Shown here in pieces: positions 1 through 9,855 of a DNA stretch of 14,403 nucleotides. The notes beneath the pieces were generated by a model. It ran no database searches. It was given only the letters and a program-made list of their open reading frames with translations, and was not told the DNA's origin. Each line of letters opens with the position of its first letter. Position 1 is the stretch's first letter. The DNA comes from Smittium mucronatum. Taxonomy: Eukaryota; Kickxellomycota; Harpellomycetes; Harpellales; Legeriomycetaceae. The position numbers and the translations under genes were made by a program. The stretch is from assembly GCA_001953115.1 (NCBI GenBank), contig LSSL01002401.1:1-14403 (forward strand). The letters run 5' to 3'.

Positions 1-843
1 ATTCCGTGATACAAAAAAAAAAAAAAAAAACGAGAATCAACAAGATACAAATAGAAACCTGGTCGAATTTTACGTTCCTCAAAAAAAAAAACAAAAAAAT
101 ACGAAACTTATTACACCATAAAGATCTGTTCCATAAACTTTGTGCACTAATAAAAAAAAAAAGCATTCATATCGTCAATGAAAGTTCTCTAAACAAGATT
201 GGGAAAAAGATTCGAGAGATTTAAGGGCAACTAATTTTAGAATTTGGTATATAATGTAAAAACTTTGAAGCTTTTAAGCCAAATGGAAGCTTGGCGTTAT
301 AAATTTATGCATTTATTCAAATTGTGTCGCCAATTATCTCCATATAGCAGAATTTTTAACTCTTGCTGTATTAATATAAAAGAATTTTAAAAGCCAAAAT
401 AAAGCAATTTACAAACTTTGGGGGAAAATCTGACAAGAGGATGTTGATAAATACCCGGCTTTAAACTTTAATAAAGAGAGCAAACATTAGCAATAAAAAC
501 TGGCCATCAAATCCATTAGAGTTGAAATTAAAACCCAACTCTATAAATTCCGACTACTTAGCCAACTAATCTTACGATCGGTTTTTATCAAAACAAAAAC
601 ATACATCCCCCTCCATATAAAACGCATAATAACTAAAAATAGTGCTCTCAGATAACAAACCCGAGACATCAAAACTCATTAAATGATTAGATCAGTGAAT
701 AAAACCGGCTACAAAAATATTACTAGAAAGTGGGGCTGTGTAAAACTCCTCTTAAAGAAACCCCACTCAAAGGAAAAATAAGGTCTACAAGAATAACGTT
801 ATAGCTTAAACAATATAAAAATATAGTAAAATTGTGTTACTAA
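1..843. other. A-rich spacer, no supported gene
   Basis: It starts with an A18 run (13-30). A 72-codon frame at 6-224 is lysine-rich and is a length expected by chance in this composition. In frame 0 from 375 to 617, two stops (462, 561) separate readable stretches such as NKNWPSNPLELKLKPNSINSDYLAN. This may be decayed coding sequence, but nothing in it is recognisable. Confidence 0.4.
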
Positions 844-1244
844 AAGCATAAAGTCTTCATCGGGGACCTTATAGACCGATCTTTACAAAAAAAAAAAAAA
901 GGCTTTAAAAGTCTGAAACTTATCGTATGATGTGATCTGATTAAAAAGTTGGGGTGAGCTGGGCCCAGTTCTGAAACAAAGAGGATGGGGGGGGGGCTTT
1001 TAAAACTGGAAAAAATGTTCCCAAACTCCTACCAAACACATATCCCAAAACATAAGAATATTTTAAATTAATAAAGGCACACTTTTATTACGCACAATCG
1101 AAGATTCGATATAAATAATGGAAAATATACACCAAATAAGACGGAAAAAGGATCAAATTCTATGTGGCTGTGCGATATAACGAAAAAGTAACTGCTATCA
1201 ATACCCCGGATTTAAAAGGAATGCTTATAAATAAAAAAAGTTAA
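844..1244 (+). pseudogene. Decayed coding-like region, family not recognised
   Basis: One frame runs from 844 to 1188 (115 codons) with only four internal stops: TGA 928, TGA 955, TAA 1069 and TAA 1072. About ten are expected at this base composition. Readable pieces are KVFIGDLIDRSLQ, AGPSSETKRMGGGLLKLEKMFP, RRFDINNGKYTPNKTEKG and SMWLCDI. A frameshift near 1182 continues into VTAINTPDLKGMLINKKS, ending at TAA 1242. An A14 run (887-900) and a G10 run (987-996) lie inside it. I do not recognise the protein. It may be the remains of another mobile element given its surroundings, but no diagnostic motif supports that. Confidence 0.3.
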
Positions 1245-2586
1245 AATAATCGATGCACAAATTTGATACTTAAAAATCAAAGATATCATCTCTTAGGAAA
1301 TAAGAGGCACCAATGAATAACTACCTTAAGGGATAATAACATTTTTCTTGAGAAATAATACTGGTACTGAACAGTCGCAGTCTTTGGAGACGATAGAAAA
1401 ATAAAAATATTTCATAAATGTATTAAATCGTAAATCAGTTTTCGAAAACATAGCTGACACTGAAAATTGATCCACAAAGAGCTAAAACAAAAACAAAATA
1501 ACTAGAGGATCTCTGAATATAAAAAATAAACTATATAGAACCAAACTCAATAGCTAGTGGCGGCAAAAATGGGCTTTAGAGACCAGGAATCTATAAAAAA
1601 ATCGCCAAATGATCAGATAAATAGTCTCAGAGACCACACAGGGTCCCAAAAAGCATTTTAAACATTTTAAATAATATTAATAACATTAATAATAAAACAC
1701 AATTAGCTAATATGAAAAACCAGCCGATGTCCTATTGATCTCTAATAAATTCTAATGCGTAAAAGAAATAGTAAAGATGGGTATTGTATAAAGTAGAATA
1801 TCCGAGATGTGTATTCACGATTATTATGTCTAAGACAATTGAAAAGACACCCACACTGGAATTTATGATTGTTTTGGGGATGGTTAACCCTTAGACTTTT
1901 CTCAATTGTATTTTTCAGTTTGGGTACAGATTAAATTATAATAAAAAAGAGTACAATTCAGCAATTATGGATCTTCCAAATACTCTGATAATATTTTCAA
2001 TGGTTATAGTAAGAAGATAAACATAAAACGGAAATCTCGACATAGAAAATTGCATGGAAGTGATGGGTTCTATTTTTTTAAAAACTGAAAACTATTCATC
2101 AAACCCAACCAACTGAAGCGTCTACAGTGAAATAAAATATCAAAATACCAAAGAAATATAAGATTTCCCGTAGAGAATTTTAATATCCACAATATATATA
2201 TATATATATATGTATATCAGAATGTTTATAGCCACAAATATAATACTTCTGATTCAAAATTAATTACTTGATACAAAAAACAAAATCACGAACATAATTA
2301 AAGATTAAAAGCCAAACAGCGATCCAAAATTATGAAGGTTGATGCAAAAATCACCTTGATTTTTTTTTATTGGATCATTTAATCATATTATCTCTAATCT
2401 AAATTTAATTGTGTGAAAATGTTTATACTTTTTACCAAATTTTCGGAACGCGCATTTATTTGAAAAAAAAAAATTATAGAAAATCAACAGATAGTCAAAA
2501 AAACATTTATTCTCTTACGGACACTCACATCCTTACAAAAAAAATTTCAAAAACTTTTTATTCTAAAAAATTAGCCATTTGAAGAC
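1245..2586. other. A-rich spacer with weak coding-like patches and an AT microsatellite
   Basis: The + strand is strongly A-over-T. One frame across about 1704-2190 has somewhat fewer stops than expected; PADVLLIS near 1721-1744 faintly recalls a reverse-transcriptase YADDVLLIS motif with one aspartate missing. A 46-codon open piece ends near 2090. None of this is enough to call a gene. An (AT)10 run lies at 2192-2211. Confidence 0.35.
2192..2211. repeat. AT dinucleotide microsatellite
   Basis: Ten uninterrupted AT units. The run is followed closely by TATATCAGAAT (2213-2223), which also follows the AT run at 7066-7093. Confidence 0.9.
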
Positions 2587-4296
2587 ATGGAAATTGAATG
2601 GAATTATATTGGTGATACACCGCTACTTAAAGATAAGTTATACGAGCCTAAAATGAGAATCTCTTAAGAAGATGCCTGGAAAGCTGCTCAAAAACAACTC
2701 TCTGTTGTTAAAACAATATGTCAATGAGCTATCAATTCATGATAAGAATAGAACATTATAACAATAATAATGTCAGAGTTTAAGAATCAAAAATTCACAA
2801 CAAAGCTTGAGAAGAAGTTCCTCCCAAAACCAACTACAAGTCTTTAGTACTAAAGAAATGCATTAGCGGAGTTCAACGTCCCTGGGAAATAAAAAAAGGA
2901 ACTTTTTTAAAAGTGGCGGTTTAATTAAGAATCGACATATATATCCAATATTGGGTAACTATCGAATAAAAACCCCCCAATCACAATCAACCACTTCCAC
3001 TTTAGAATTTAGAAAAAGACAAAAGTTTACTGTATGAGGGAATAAATTTGGATGAAGCATACATCTCCAACTACTCAATTTCTCCAGGTAATTTAACTAA
3101 AATAATAATAATAAAAAATAGTTTTTAATGTAAATTTATTTGGTTTTTAATTTGAAAAGTATATAATTTGAAGATTTTTATCACTTCAAAAAGTTTGTTA
3201 AAAATGGCGAGTGAATACAAAATGATACACATAATTGCTACTTACAGACTTATTAATCTTGATTATCCTTCATAATAGTAGGATTTTTAGATATAAATCG
3301 TATTTTTGTATTATCAAGTATATATATAGTTTCAAATGAGTCTTATGAAACTTATTTTTAGGTTCTTTTTGAGCTTAAAAAAGAGATCTAAAGCGCTTTT
3401 TGTAGCCTCAAACCAACGCACATCATTTCAGATCTTCCCCTTCTATTACAAAAGATGTAAATAAATTTTATTCCAATATAACCCGTGCGCGCTGCTGGGC
3501 TCACGTTTGTAGAAATATGATAAAAGATCTTAGACCCTTTCCAAACTTAAAAAAGAAATAAACGATATAATGTTTTTAAAACTGTCTAATTCTGGTGAAG
3601 TTTTTGAAACTAGGCTCAAAGTATTTATAGGAAAATGTTTAGCCTTTGAAGATATAGATAATTTCGCCAGGTTATTTTTGAAAAAACATATCAAAATGAT
3701 CTCTATTGGTATGAGGGCTCTAACCTATTTGGTCCAAGTACAAACAACTGCCTGGAGCGCTTTAACTTGACAATATAAAAAAATAAGTACATGGGTTGGA
3801 AAAAGTTCGACATATTTGGATTTATTGATCCAAGTATGTAAGTAATATTTGATACTTCAATTGAAATGAAGCCTTTCATGAAAATTCATAACTATGAAAA
3901 AAGAGAATAAATACCCCCAGAATTGAATATTGTCTATCACACTATCTTTAAAAAAAGTAGCTTAACAATTATTTTTGCTTCAGAAGAACCAGTTGGTCAA
4001 ACTTCACTTCTATTAGATAAAGATAAAGTATCCTCGAGCACACATTTGAATCTACGAGAATATAAGGAAATTTACCAAAAATGTTCTACACTCAGAATTA
4101 CTAATCCTTTGAAAACTTGGCAGGAAGTTATATTTAATTGCTATAATTATGTGAAGCATAAAATTTCCATATCATTTACCAATACTTGAGGGAAAAAAAT
4201 AAACTTTATATGATAAATATAACAATATTAACATCAAGAAAGAAAAGAGAAAGACCAAAGAATATCCCAAAGAACGCTTCTATGAGAGTAGATTAA
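2587..4296 (+). pseudogene. Decayed Mutator-like (MULE) transposase
   Basis: Several frames together read as one transposase. From the ATG at 2587 comes MEIEWNYIGD, then a stop (TAA 2665), then EDAWKAAQKQLSVVKTICQ and a TGA at 2725. Next come a decayed zinc-finger-like stretch and, at 3481-3561, TRARCWAHVCRNM, matching the MULE motif C-W-x-H-V-x-R-N. A slip in an A-run near 3550 moves to frame 0 (NSGEVFETRLKVF, DNFARLFLKKH). A second shift near 3700 gives WYEGSNLFGPSTNNCLERFN at 3707-3766, the hallmark W-Y-E-G and P-S-T-N-N-x-L-E motifs. That frame continues to 4189 with only three internal stops. A short basic tail (RPKN at 4252-4263) ends at TAA 4294, like the GRPKK tail of intact members. 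The SWIM zinc motif expected before the tail is not visible and the segment around 3118-3360 is eroded. No terminal inverted repeats or 9-bp target duplication were found. It cannot encode a functional enzyme. Confidence 0.8.
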
Positions 4297-4907
4297 TTTC
4301 TTTTTATTCAACTTGTAAATAAATTATTTTTAAAATAAAACATCAAAATTAGCACCAGCTCTTATTAAAATTTAAGGTAATTAGGAGCAAAAAGTTTTTT
4401 TTTAAAAAAAAGTGATTTGTTTCAAGAATTTTTAATTTTTTACAACTAAGGTGCATATTTTCTTTTGGATGGCCATTTTTTATAGAAAATTTTGGTACTT
4501 TGGGTATAATTAATTAATTATATGATTCATAAACTGATACTATGGCTATCCATATAATGATTTTCTTATTTCAAAATAAAACTTTTAAGTCAAGAGTTAA
4601 TAAAGACTAGAGCTTTATAGAAACAATTACAATAAAAATCTCTTAAATAATAGAACACTTTTATATCAAATACGAAATAAAATTTAATTTCAATAAAAAA
4701 TAAATAAATTTATTATTGTATATTCATTCAAAAAGTATATAAAATAACAATAGTCAGCCACAGTTAAAGTCACTCAAATTTTTATAAGTCCATTTAATGC
4801 TAAATATATCATCTTTATTTGAAACAAAATAAAATATTGGTGCAAAATGAATTCTAGTGTATAATAATTATATTTAAGAAATAAGTTACCTGGAATCTTA
4901 TCGTTAA
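4297..4907. other. AT-rich spacer, nothing recognised
   Basis: The stretch contains T and A runs (near 4395-4410), TTAATTAATTA-type low complexity around 4509 and many stops in all frames. It separates the MULE remnant from the LINE-like remnant. I see no terminal inverted repeat pairing with the upstream side of the transposase remnant. Confidence 0.5.
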
Positions 4908-6410
4908 TATATTCTGTTTACTAAAAAAGTTATGTATAAAGAATTCAATCTTTATTTTGACGAATATTTTCGGGTCTGAGGCTTGACAGAGTATAGAACC
5001 GAGACGGCCGAAAAATTATATAGCCGAGTGATACAAGCGAATCTAGTGTTGAATATTTTTTTTTTAGTGGATATAAGATTAAAAAGTGAGTAGGAATGAT
5101 TAAATTAAGTAAAGAATCAGTGATGAAATTGTTTTATAATAATAATTCGGTGATTAGAGCTTACTTATATAAAGGCGAGTCGGCAAAAAATAATATTATT
5201 TCGGTGAATTATTGAGGACCTTTTCGAAATGATTTTTTTTTTTTTTTTGCTTTAAAATTCCCGTTTACTCATTTTATATTGCGTTATGGAAACGAATTTT
5301 CCTAAAAACCTACCGATGAGATCGCTTAAAAAGGTCCATATAAGCTGTATATCGTACTATTGGTATTTTTAGCACAATTCGTGATAAATAAGATTTAGTT
5401 TTTAAATATCACATCTATAATGGATTATTTAGAGAAGTCTGATTTAAATTTGACCAGATTGTTGAGATACCGAAGTCATCTAAAAAAGTTTTTTTGAAAA
5501 ATGAGATTTTGAAAAATTCGTAATTGATTGTTAATAGAAATCTACATTGATTTAGCGTTGCATTTTTTAGTGCTGATGGGGTGAATCTATTTACGAGTTC
5601 ATGTTTTACGAAAAACTTATAGCAAAAAATTTTGATAACTCAAGTTAAATTTCAATCCAATAGAATGTTATTCTATTCTATTATCAAAGAAAACACCCAA
5701 TGAATAAAATTCAGAAAGATTTGCATCAATCTACACAACTCTGAGCCAATGAAAACCCGAATTATTTTTGATTGTAAATAAAATCCTCTGCTTTGTATCA
5801 ATTTACACAATTTCGGATCTAAAATAAATAATAATGTACCAAAATAGGATTGGCTGTTTTGTTAATTCTAATTTCTATAGCATTATTAAGGGTCAAACTT
5901 CTGGCTTGAAGAATAATGGAATACACATAAAAAACTCAGTCGATAAATATATCAGAATAGCTACACTTTTTGGAAATCTCTGTTACGAAAAATTTCAAAA
6001 AATAATTGCAACTAAATCACCATTATCATAACCAGTGCAATTCGAGAGCTCGCATTCAATAAATGTAAAAATGTAAAAACTTAAACTGGGACTTGTATAT
6101 AAGCTCACATCTTTCTCAGATGATTGTATGGTCGAAAATAAAGCTAAAATGACTAGAAATAATTTTTATGGAATCCTTTTTTTTTTAGATTTGGTAAATA
6201 ATTAGATGAAAGGGCAGAATTATATATTCGATTCATTATCTAAAAATCTACTCTGGATTTGCGAATAAAAAATTCTAAATGTTGGAAAATGTTAAACCAT
6301 ATTTCCAAATAAATAAATGGGCAATCGAAAAATTGTAAAAATTCAAATGACTGTATTTCTGAAAGTTCAATGATTACCTAGTATAAAAATTAATATATCC
6401 TTCTCCCTCT
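4908..6410 (+). pseudogene. Decayed non-LTR (LINE-type) retrotransposon: endonuclease and reverse-transcriptase remnants
   Basis: An open stretch at 4908-5090, broken by one TGA at 4977, ends in NIFFLVDIRL (VDIRL at 5067-5081), resembling the AP-endonuclease FLQETRL motif. From 5096 mainly one frame runs to about 6410 with roughly half the stops expected for this composition. It includes SVNY-stop-GPFRND (5207-5233), like the endonuclease N-Y-x-P-x-x-N-D region. SADGV (5569-5583) and, after a frameshift, YEFMFYEKL (5592-5618) resemble the LINE PGPDGI..EFYK block. PIECYSILLSKK (5657-5692) resembles the P-x-W-x-x-S-x-I-x-x-x-x-KK block. NRIGCFVNSNFYSIIK (5843-5890) resembles the Q-x-GF-x-x-x-R block. 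SPLS-stop-PVQFE (6017-6046) resembles QGxPLSPxLF, and FSDD (6113-6124) the FADD active site. The order is that of LINE ORF2. The match is by motif reading alone; each piece is weak but they are collinear. No poly-A tail or target duplication was identified. Confidence 0.55.
5708..5815 (+). repeat. Degenerate direct repeat, about 72-bp period, inside the LINE-like remnant
   Basis: TTGCATCAATCTACACAACT from 5721 and TTGTATCAATTTACACAATT from 5793 differ at four of 20 positions and are 72 bases apart. The period equals 24 codons, and the copies translate in the same frame as FASIYTTLS and FVSIYTISD. It could be a small tandem duplication or coincidence in decayed sequence. Confidence 0.45.
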
Positions 6411-6420
6411 TTTTTCAAAA

Positions 6421-6450
6421 AAAAATAATAAAAAATAATAAAAAATAATA
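6421..6450. repeat. Three copies of a 10-bp tandem repeat
   Basis: The unit is ATAAAAAATA or a rotation of it, repeated three times, followed by an AATAAATTTATT palindrome. It lies immediately after the end of the LINE-like remnant. It could represent a degenerate A-rich tail or simply a low-complexity repeat. Confidence 0.7.
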
Positions 6451-6701
6451 AATTTATTATCGAAAAATTCATTACCGCCCACGTATGTACTGATAAATAT
6501 TTTTTATTAATTTTTAATATATTTTTTAACAGATACAAATCAAATATACATGTTGAAAAACCTCTATTAATGAGGGAAATAGTTGGAAAAAAAAGTCTTA
6601 TGCTTTATCTAATATATCCATTCAAAAAAATAGAAATGGTAATCTAAATTATTTCCAATGGAATCGGAGGTACCTTTTTACTGGTGCTAGAGGGTGATAA
6701 C

Positions 6702-6723
6702 GGTTCAAAAGCTTCATTGAACC
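6702..6723. repeat. Perfect 7-bp inverted repeat (hairpin)
   Basis: GGTTCAA at 6702-6708 and TTGAACC at 6717-6723 are separated by eight bases containing AAGCTT. The surrounding 100 bases are GC-richer than the neighbourhood. It does not fold as a tRNA. Function unknown. Confidence 0.6.
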
Positions 6724-7061
6724 ATTTTATAGTGAGTGTGGAGGTTTTTAAGTGTAGGAGTGGAGTTTAGTTAGAAATTTTTTTCAATTTCGCATTATTT
6801 TTTATGTATATTATAAAAAAAAATTCAAAACATACTCTCCGTATCAGGAAAAAAAGGTAAAATATTGACTATTAAGTATTTTATTTAAGCTGCTTTTATT
6901 ATCACGATAAAATGTACGATTATGCATGATTGATATTTAACTAAATGAAGTTTAAAATAAATCTAATTTTATGATAAATCTATAAAATTTATTTTAAATT
7001 TTTAGAACAGTCAAAAATAGTTTACTTCAATATTAAAAATGGGCAATATATGTCATTAGAA

Positions 7062-7065
<4 letters not shown>

Positions 7066-7093
<28 letters not shown>
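7066..7093. repeat. AT dinucleotide microsatellite
   Basis: Fourteen uninterrupted AT units, overlapping TATATCAGAAT (7089-7099), the same 11-mer that lies just after the AT run near 2211. Confidence 0.9.
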
Positions 7094-7097
<4 letters not shown>

Positions 7098-7814
7098 ATT
7101 TTTAACAAGGATACGCGTTTTTTTGGACAGCAGATCTTTTCATATTGGCTTTTATTCTTTTTTGTTACAAGTTGCAATAAATTTTACATTATTCATCATG
7201 TGTCTGAATATTTCGGTAAATTTTCATTAAAAAAAATCAAACTCTGAAGTATGATAAATATTAAGAACATATCATTTTAAGAAATATTTGTGATGAGAAA
7301 AAATAAAATTCCTTCATAAAGGCTTATTTAAATAAAATAAATAGGAAACTATTATAATTAAAGGATATAATCAGAATATTTTTTTTCTCACAAAGTATAT
7401 AATATATATATGTCAAATTTAAATTATGGGAAAATTCCGGTAGGTTTTACCTTTTAATATCTGTGGCGGAGACATTTTTGCTACATTTACAACTAGCTTA
7501 AATAAAAATTCACCTGTTTTTTTACGCTAAAAAAATAGCTAGCGTTTTTAAGTCGTAATTAAATAAAATGAATATCTTCTATTTAAATAAATAATATTGG
7601 TTTGGGTTTTGATTAGAAAAAACATAAGAATTAGTATGCACTGATAAATTTTGCAACATAATTATTTGAAAGAAAAGTTCGATAATATAAACTATTTTAA
7701 TATTAAAACTTCAAATATATCAAAATATTCTATATTTAGGTTTTAAAAATCAACTAGTTATTTTGATTACTTTATTTTGTCTGATTTAAAGGTTGGGGGT
7801 TTCAATTTAAAGAG

Positions 7815-7835
7815 TTTATTATTTATTATTTATTA
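7815..7835. repeat. Three perfect copies of TTTATTA
   Basis: A perfect 7-bp tandem repeat with three units in AT-rich spacer. Low complexity; no function implied. Confidence 0.8.
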
Positions 7836-8018
7836 AAATATTGAAAATCTTTCTTAGATATCCAACCCACCCAATAAGATTTTAATTATATTTTACCCTT
7901 TTGTTTTAATAATTTTTAATTATACATTTTTGTAAAAGAAAACAAATGATTTTATAATTGCAAAAAGACTTTTTACTACAAATTTTAGCATAAAGAAATT
8001 TCAATCTTATTTAATACC

Positions 8019-8038
8019 TACGATTACGATTACGATTA
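8019..8038. repeat. Three perfect copies of TACGAT plus a partial copy
   Basis: A 6-bp tandem repeat containing CG, which stands out because CpG is rare in this AT-rich spacer. The period matches telomeric repeats but the unit is not a telomere sequence I know. Most likely a short microsatellite. Confidence 0.8.
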
Positions 8039-8076
8039 TATATTCTTATTAATTTTTATAAAAAATATATTCGGGA

Positions 8077-8374
8077 TTTTTTTTTAAACTATATAAAGAT
8101 ATTGGAAGCAACATTTCTTGAGATTTTTTTCATAAACACCCGATTACAATAGTAAAAAATAAAATCATCTAAAAGAAATAAATTCCAGGAACTAGTATGT
8201 TCGCAATACACCGATAATTTTTTATTTTATAGTAAAAGTGTGAGTTTGAAATTTATAGATCGATTGAAAACTGCAGTGACAGTAAGAAATTCTCAGTCTC
8301 AGATCTGATCTAAAACTAATTTAAACAAAGTTTGGAGTTGCTATGGTGGCAATGGGGACTGGGTAAAAAATTAA
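8077..8374 (+). pseudogene. Second reverse-transcriptase remnant (QGSxLS to YADD region)
   Basis: One frame reads DIGSNIS-stop-DFF around 8098-8130, resembling QGSxLSPxLF of reverse transcriptases. After a frameshift near 8160, frame 2 is open from 8156 to 8305 and reads QELVCSQYTDNFLFYSKS. YTDN (8207-8218) sits where YADD would be, and the IDRLKTAV that follows resembles the helix after YADD. A TGA at 8306 interrupts, and the frame resumes (NKVWSCYGGNGDWVKN) to TAA 8372. The spacing between the two motifs (about 34 codons) is plausible. The aspartates of the active site are partly lost (DD to DN). It could belong to a LINE; too little survives to assign a clade. Confidence 0.42.
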
Positions 8375-9805
8375 TTTAAAGTTCAGTTTTAAATTTTTAT
8401 AAAGTTTAAAAGTATTCATTTCTAATTGATTTTAAAATAAATTTTGGGTGAAAAATTTAATAAAAAAATTTTGTTTCACTTTTCCTTAATTTTTTTTTAT
8501 AGTTATATCAATTATTTAATAGTATTTTTAATCAATTACGAATATTTAAAAGTTGGATTTTTTTATAGTCAAGCCAAGTTTTTGTATGTTATTCTAAAAA
8601 TTATCTAATATACGCTTTTAAGATTTTATAAAAAAAAATAGACTTGAAACCAATATTATTTTTTATTTTTATTTACTTAAATTTGATACATTATCTCAAG
8701 AAAATTTTCATTGATTTTTTTTATAATAATAGCTAGTGAGGATTTAATATGGGTGTTTAATAATTTTCTTGCAATAAAGCGCTAAATTTTGCACATAGAA
8801 GCATATAAATCATTTAGGCATGTATTTAAATTAAATAAAATCGAAAAAAAATCAACTTAAGCTAAGGATAAATAATAATTGATTAAATATTGTTCTCAAA
8901 TTCGGAATATCAAAATTTTTGTAAAAATCATATTTATCAAATAAACATGCTTAGTGATTTTATATTTGTATACTTGTGGGTTCTGTTTTTAAAAAATAGG
9001 ATTGCTAATATAACCATTAAAAATCCCCCAATAACTTAAAGTATATTGAAATAAAACTGGTTAAAATGAATAATTTTTTTTTTAAATTTTGAAATACTTG
9101 ATCTTTGTAGAAAAAAGTCAAAATAATAATTTTTAACTGAAAAGTAGAAAAAAATAAAATAAAAACGGCGTACTAAATATCAGGCATAAAAATGTGTAGT
9201 AAAAAAAGTTGGTTTATAGGAGTTTTAATTTCTTGTTTTCGTGACAAAATATTTCCCTAGTTTCAAATACAATAAATCCAGCGAAAGTAATCAAAATTTA
9301 GGCCTTAAAAATTTTTTTGGACGATAATAATCATTTATTTTTTACATTTATTAATCTGATTGTATAAAACCAATTGATAAAAAGAATTTTTAGGATATTG
9401 ATTTTTTTTCAAGCAAAAAGAAATTCGTTTATATTTTCTGAACATGGGTCGCAGAAAAAGATAATTTTTGATTAGTTTTTAATTACTTTCAAAACTAACA
9501 CCACTTTGGTTATTAACACTAATTTATAATGACGACTAAAATATGATTTGCAATGATTGTTTCTATCCCTTTTCTATAGTGTTTATTCTATCAACGGAAT
9601 TATTAAAAGCTTGGTGCTTTATTCATAAAAGCAGGAAAGAGATCATAATATTTAATTATCAAAAAAACTAAAAAGATATTTTCAAACAAAATAAATTATA
9701 AATGAAAAAAAAGCTTAAAACCCCAAAAAAATAAATTGGCGCAAAAAAAATATTCATGATATCGAAAATCAAGAAAATGAAGGAAATAAAAATAGTATTT
9801 GACAA
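8375..9805. other. AT-rich spacer downstream of the protease gene, nothing recognised
   Basis: Long A and T runs, with dense stops in all the frames I read. T exceeds A on the + strand in places (34 T against 19 A in 8461-8520). No coding motifs, RNA genes or clear repeats were seen. Confidence 0.5.
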
Positions 9806-9810
9806 AGTAA

Positions 9811-9816
9811 TTTATT
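9811..9816 (-). terminator. Candidate polyadenylation signal AATAAA for the protease gene
   Basis: The minus strand reads AATAAA about 40 bases after the TAG stop codon at 9858-9856. A small AGCTT/AAGCT inverted repeat lies between the stop and this signal. The spacing is typical for a short 3' UTR. AATAAA is common by chance in DNA this AT-rich, so confidence is moderate. Confidence 0.45.
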
Positions 9817-9855
9817 CAGAGCTTAGAGAAAAGCTATAAATCATTAATATTGAAA

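Larger units (their letters stand above)
6411..8076. other. AT-rich spacer with simple repeats
   Basis: It holds the tandem repeats listed separately, a small GC-richer patch at about 6655-6775 with a perfect inverted repeat, and an ACGCTA/TAGCGT inverted repeat at 7524-7529 and 7540-7545. A 65-codon frame at 7050-7247 begins in the AT microsatellite and has no recognisable content. No gene is supported. Confidence 0.45.

Noticed and set aside
5216..5337. 122-bp MITE with GGACCTTTT/AAAAGGTCC ends
   Set aside because: Only nine bases pair, there is no target duplication, and the left end lies inside the endonuclease-like coding frame of the LINE remnant.
684..8308. Genetic code with TGA read as tryptophan, from in-frame TGA in several remnants
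   Set aside because: The intact protease gene uses TGG for tryptophan and has no internal TGA. The remnants also contain TAA and TAG stops and frameshifts, so decay is the simpler explanation.
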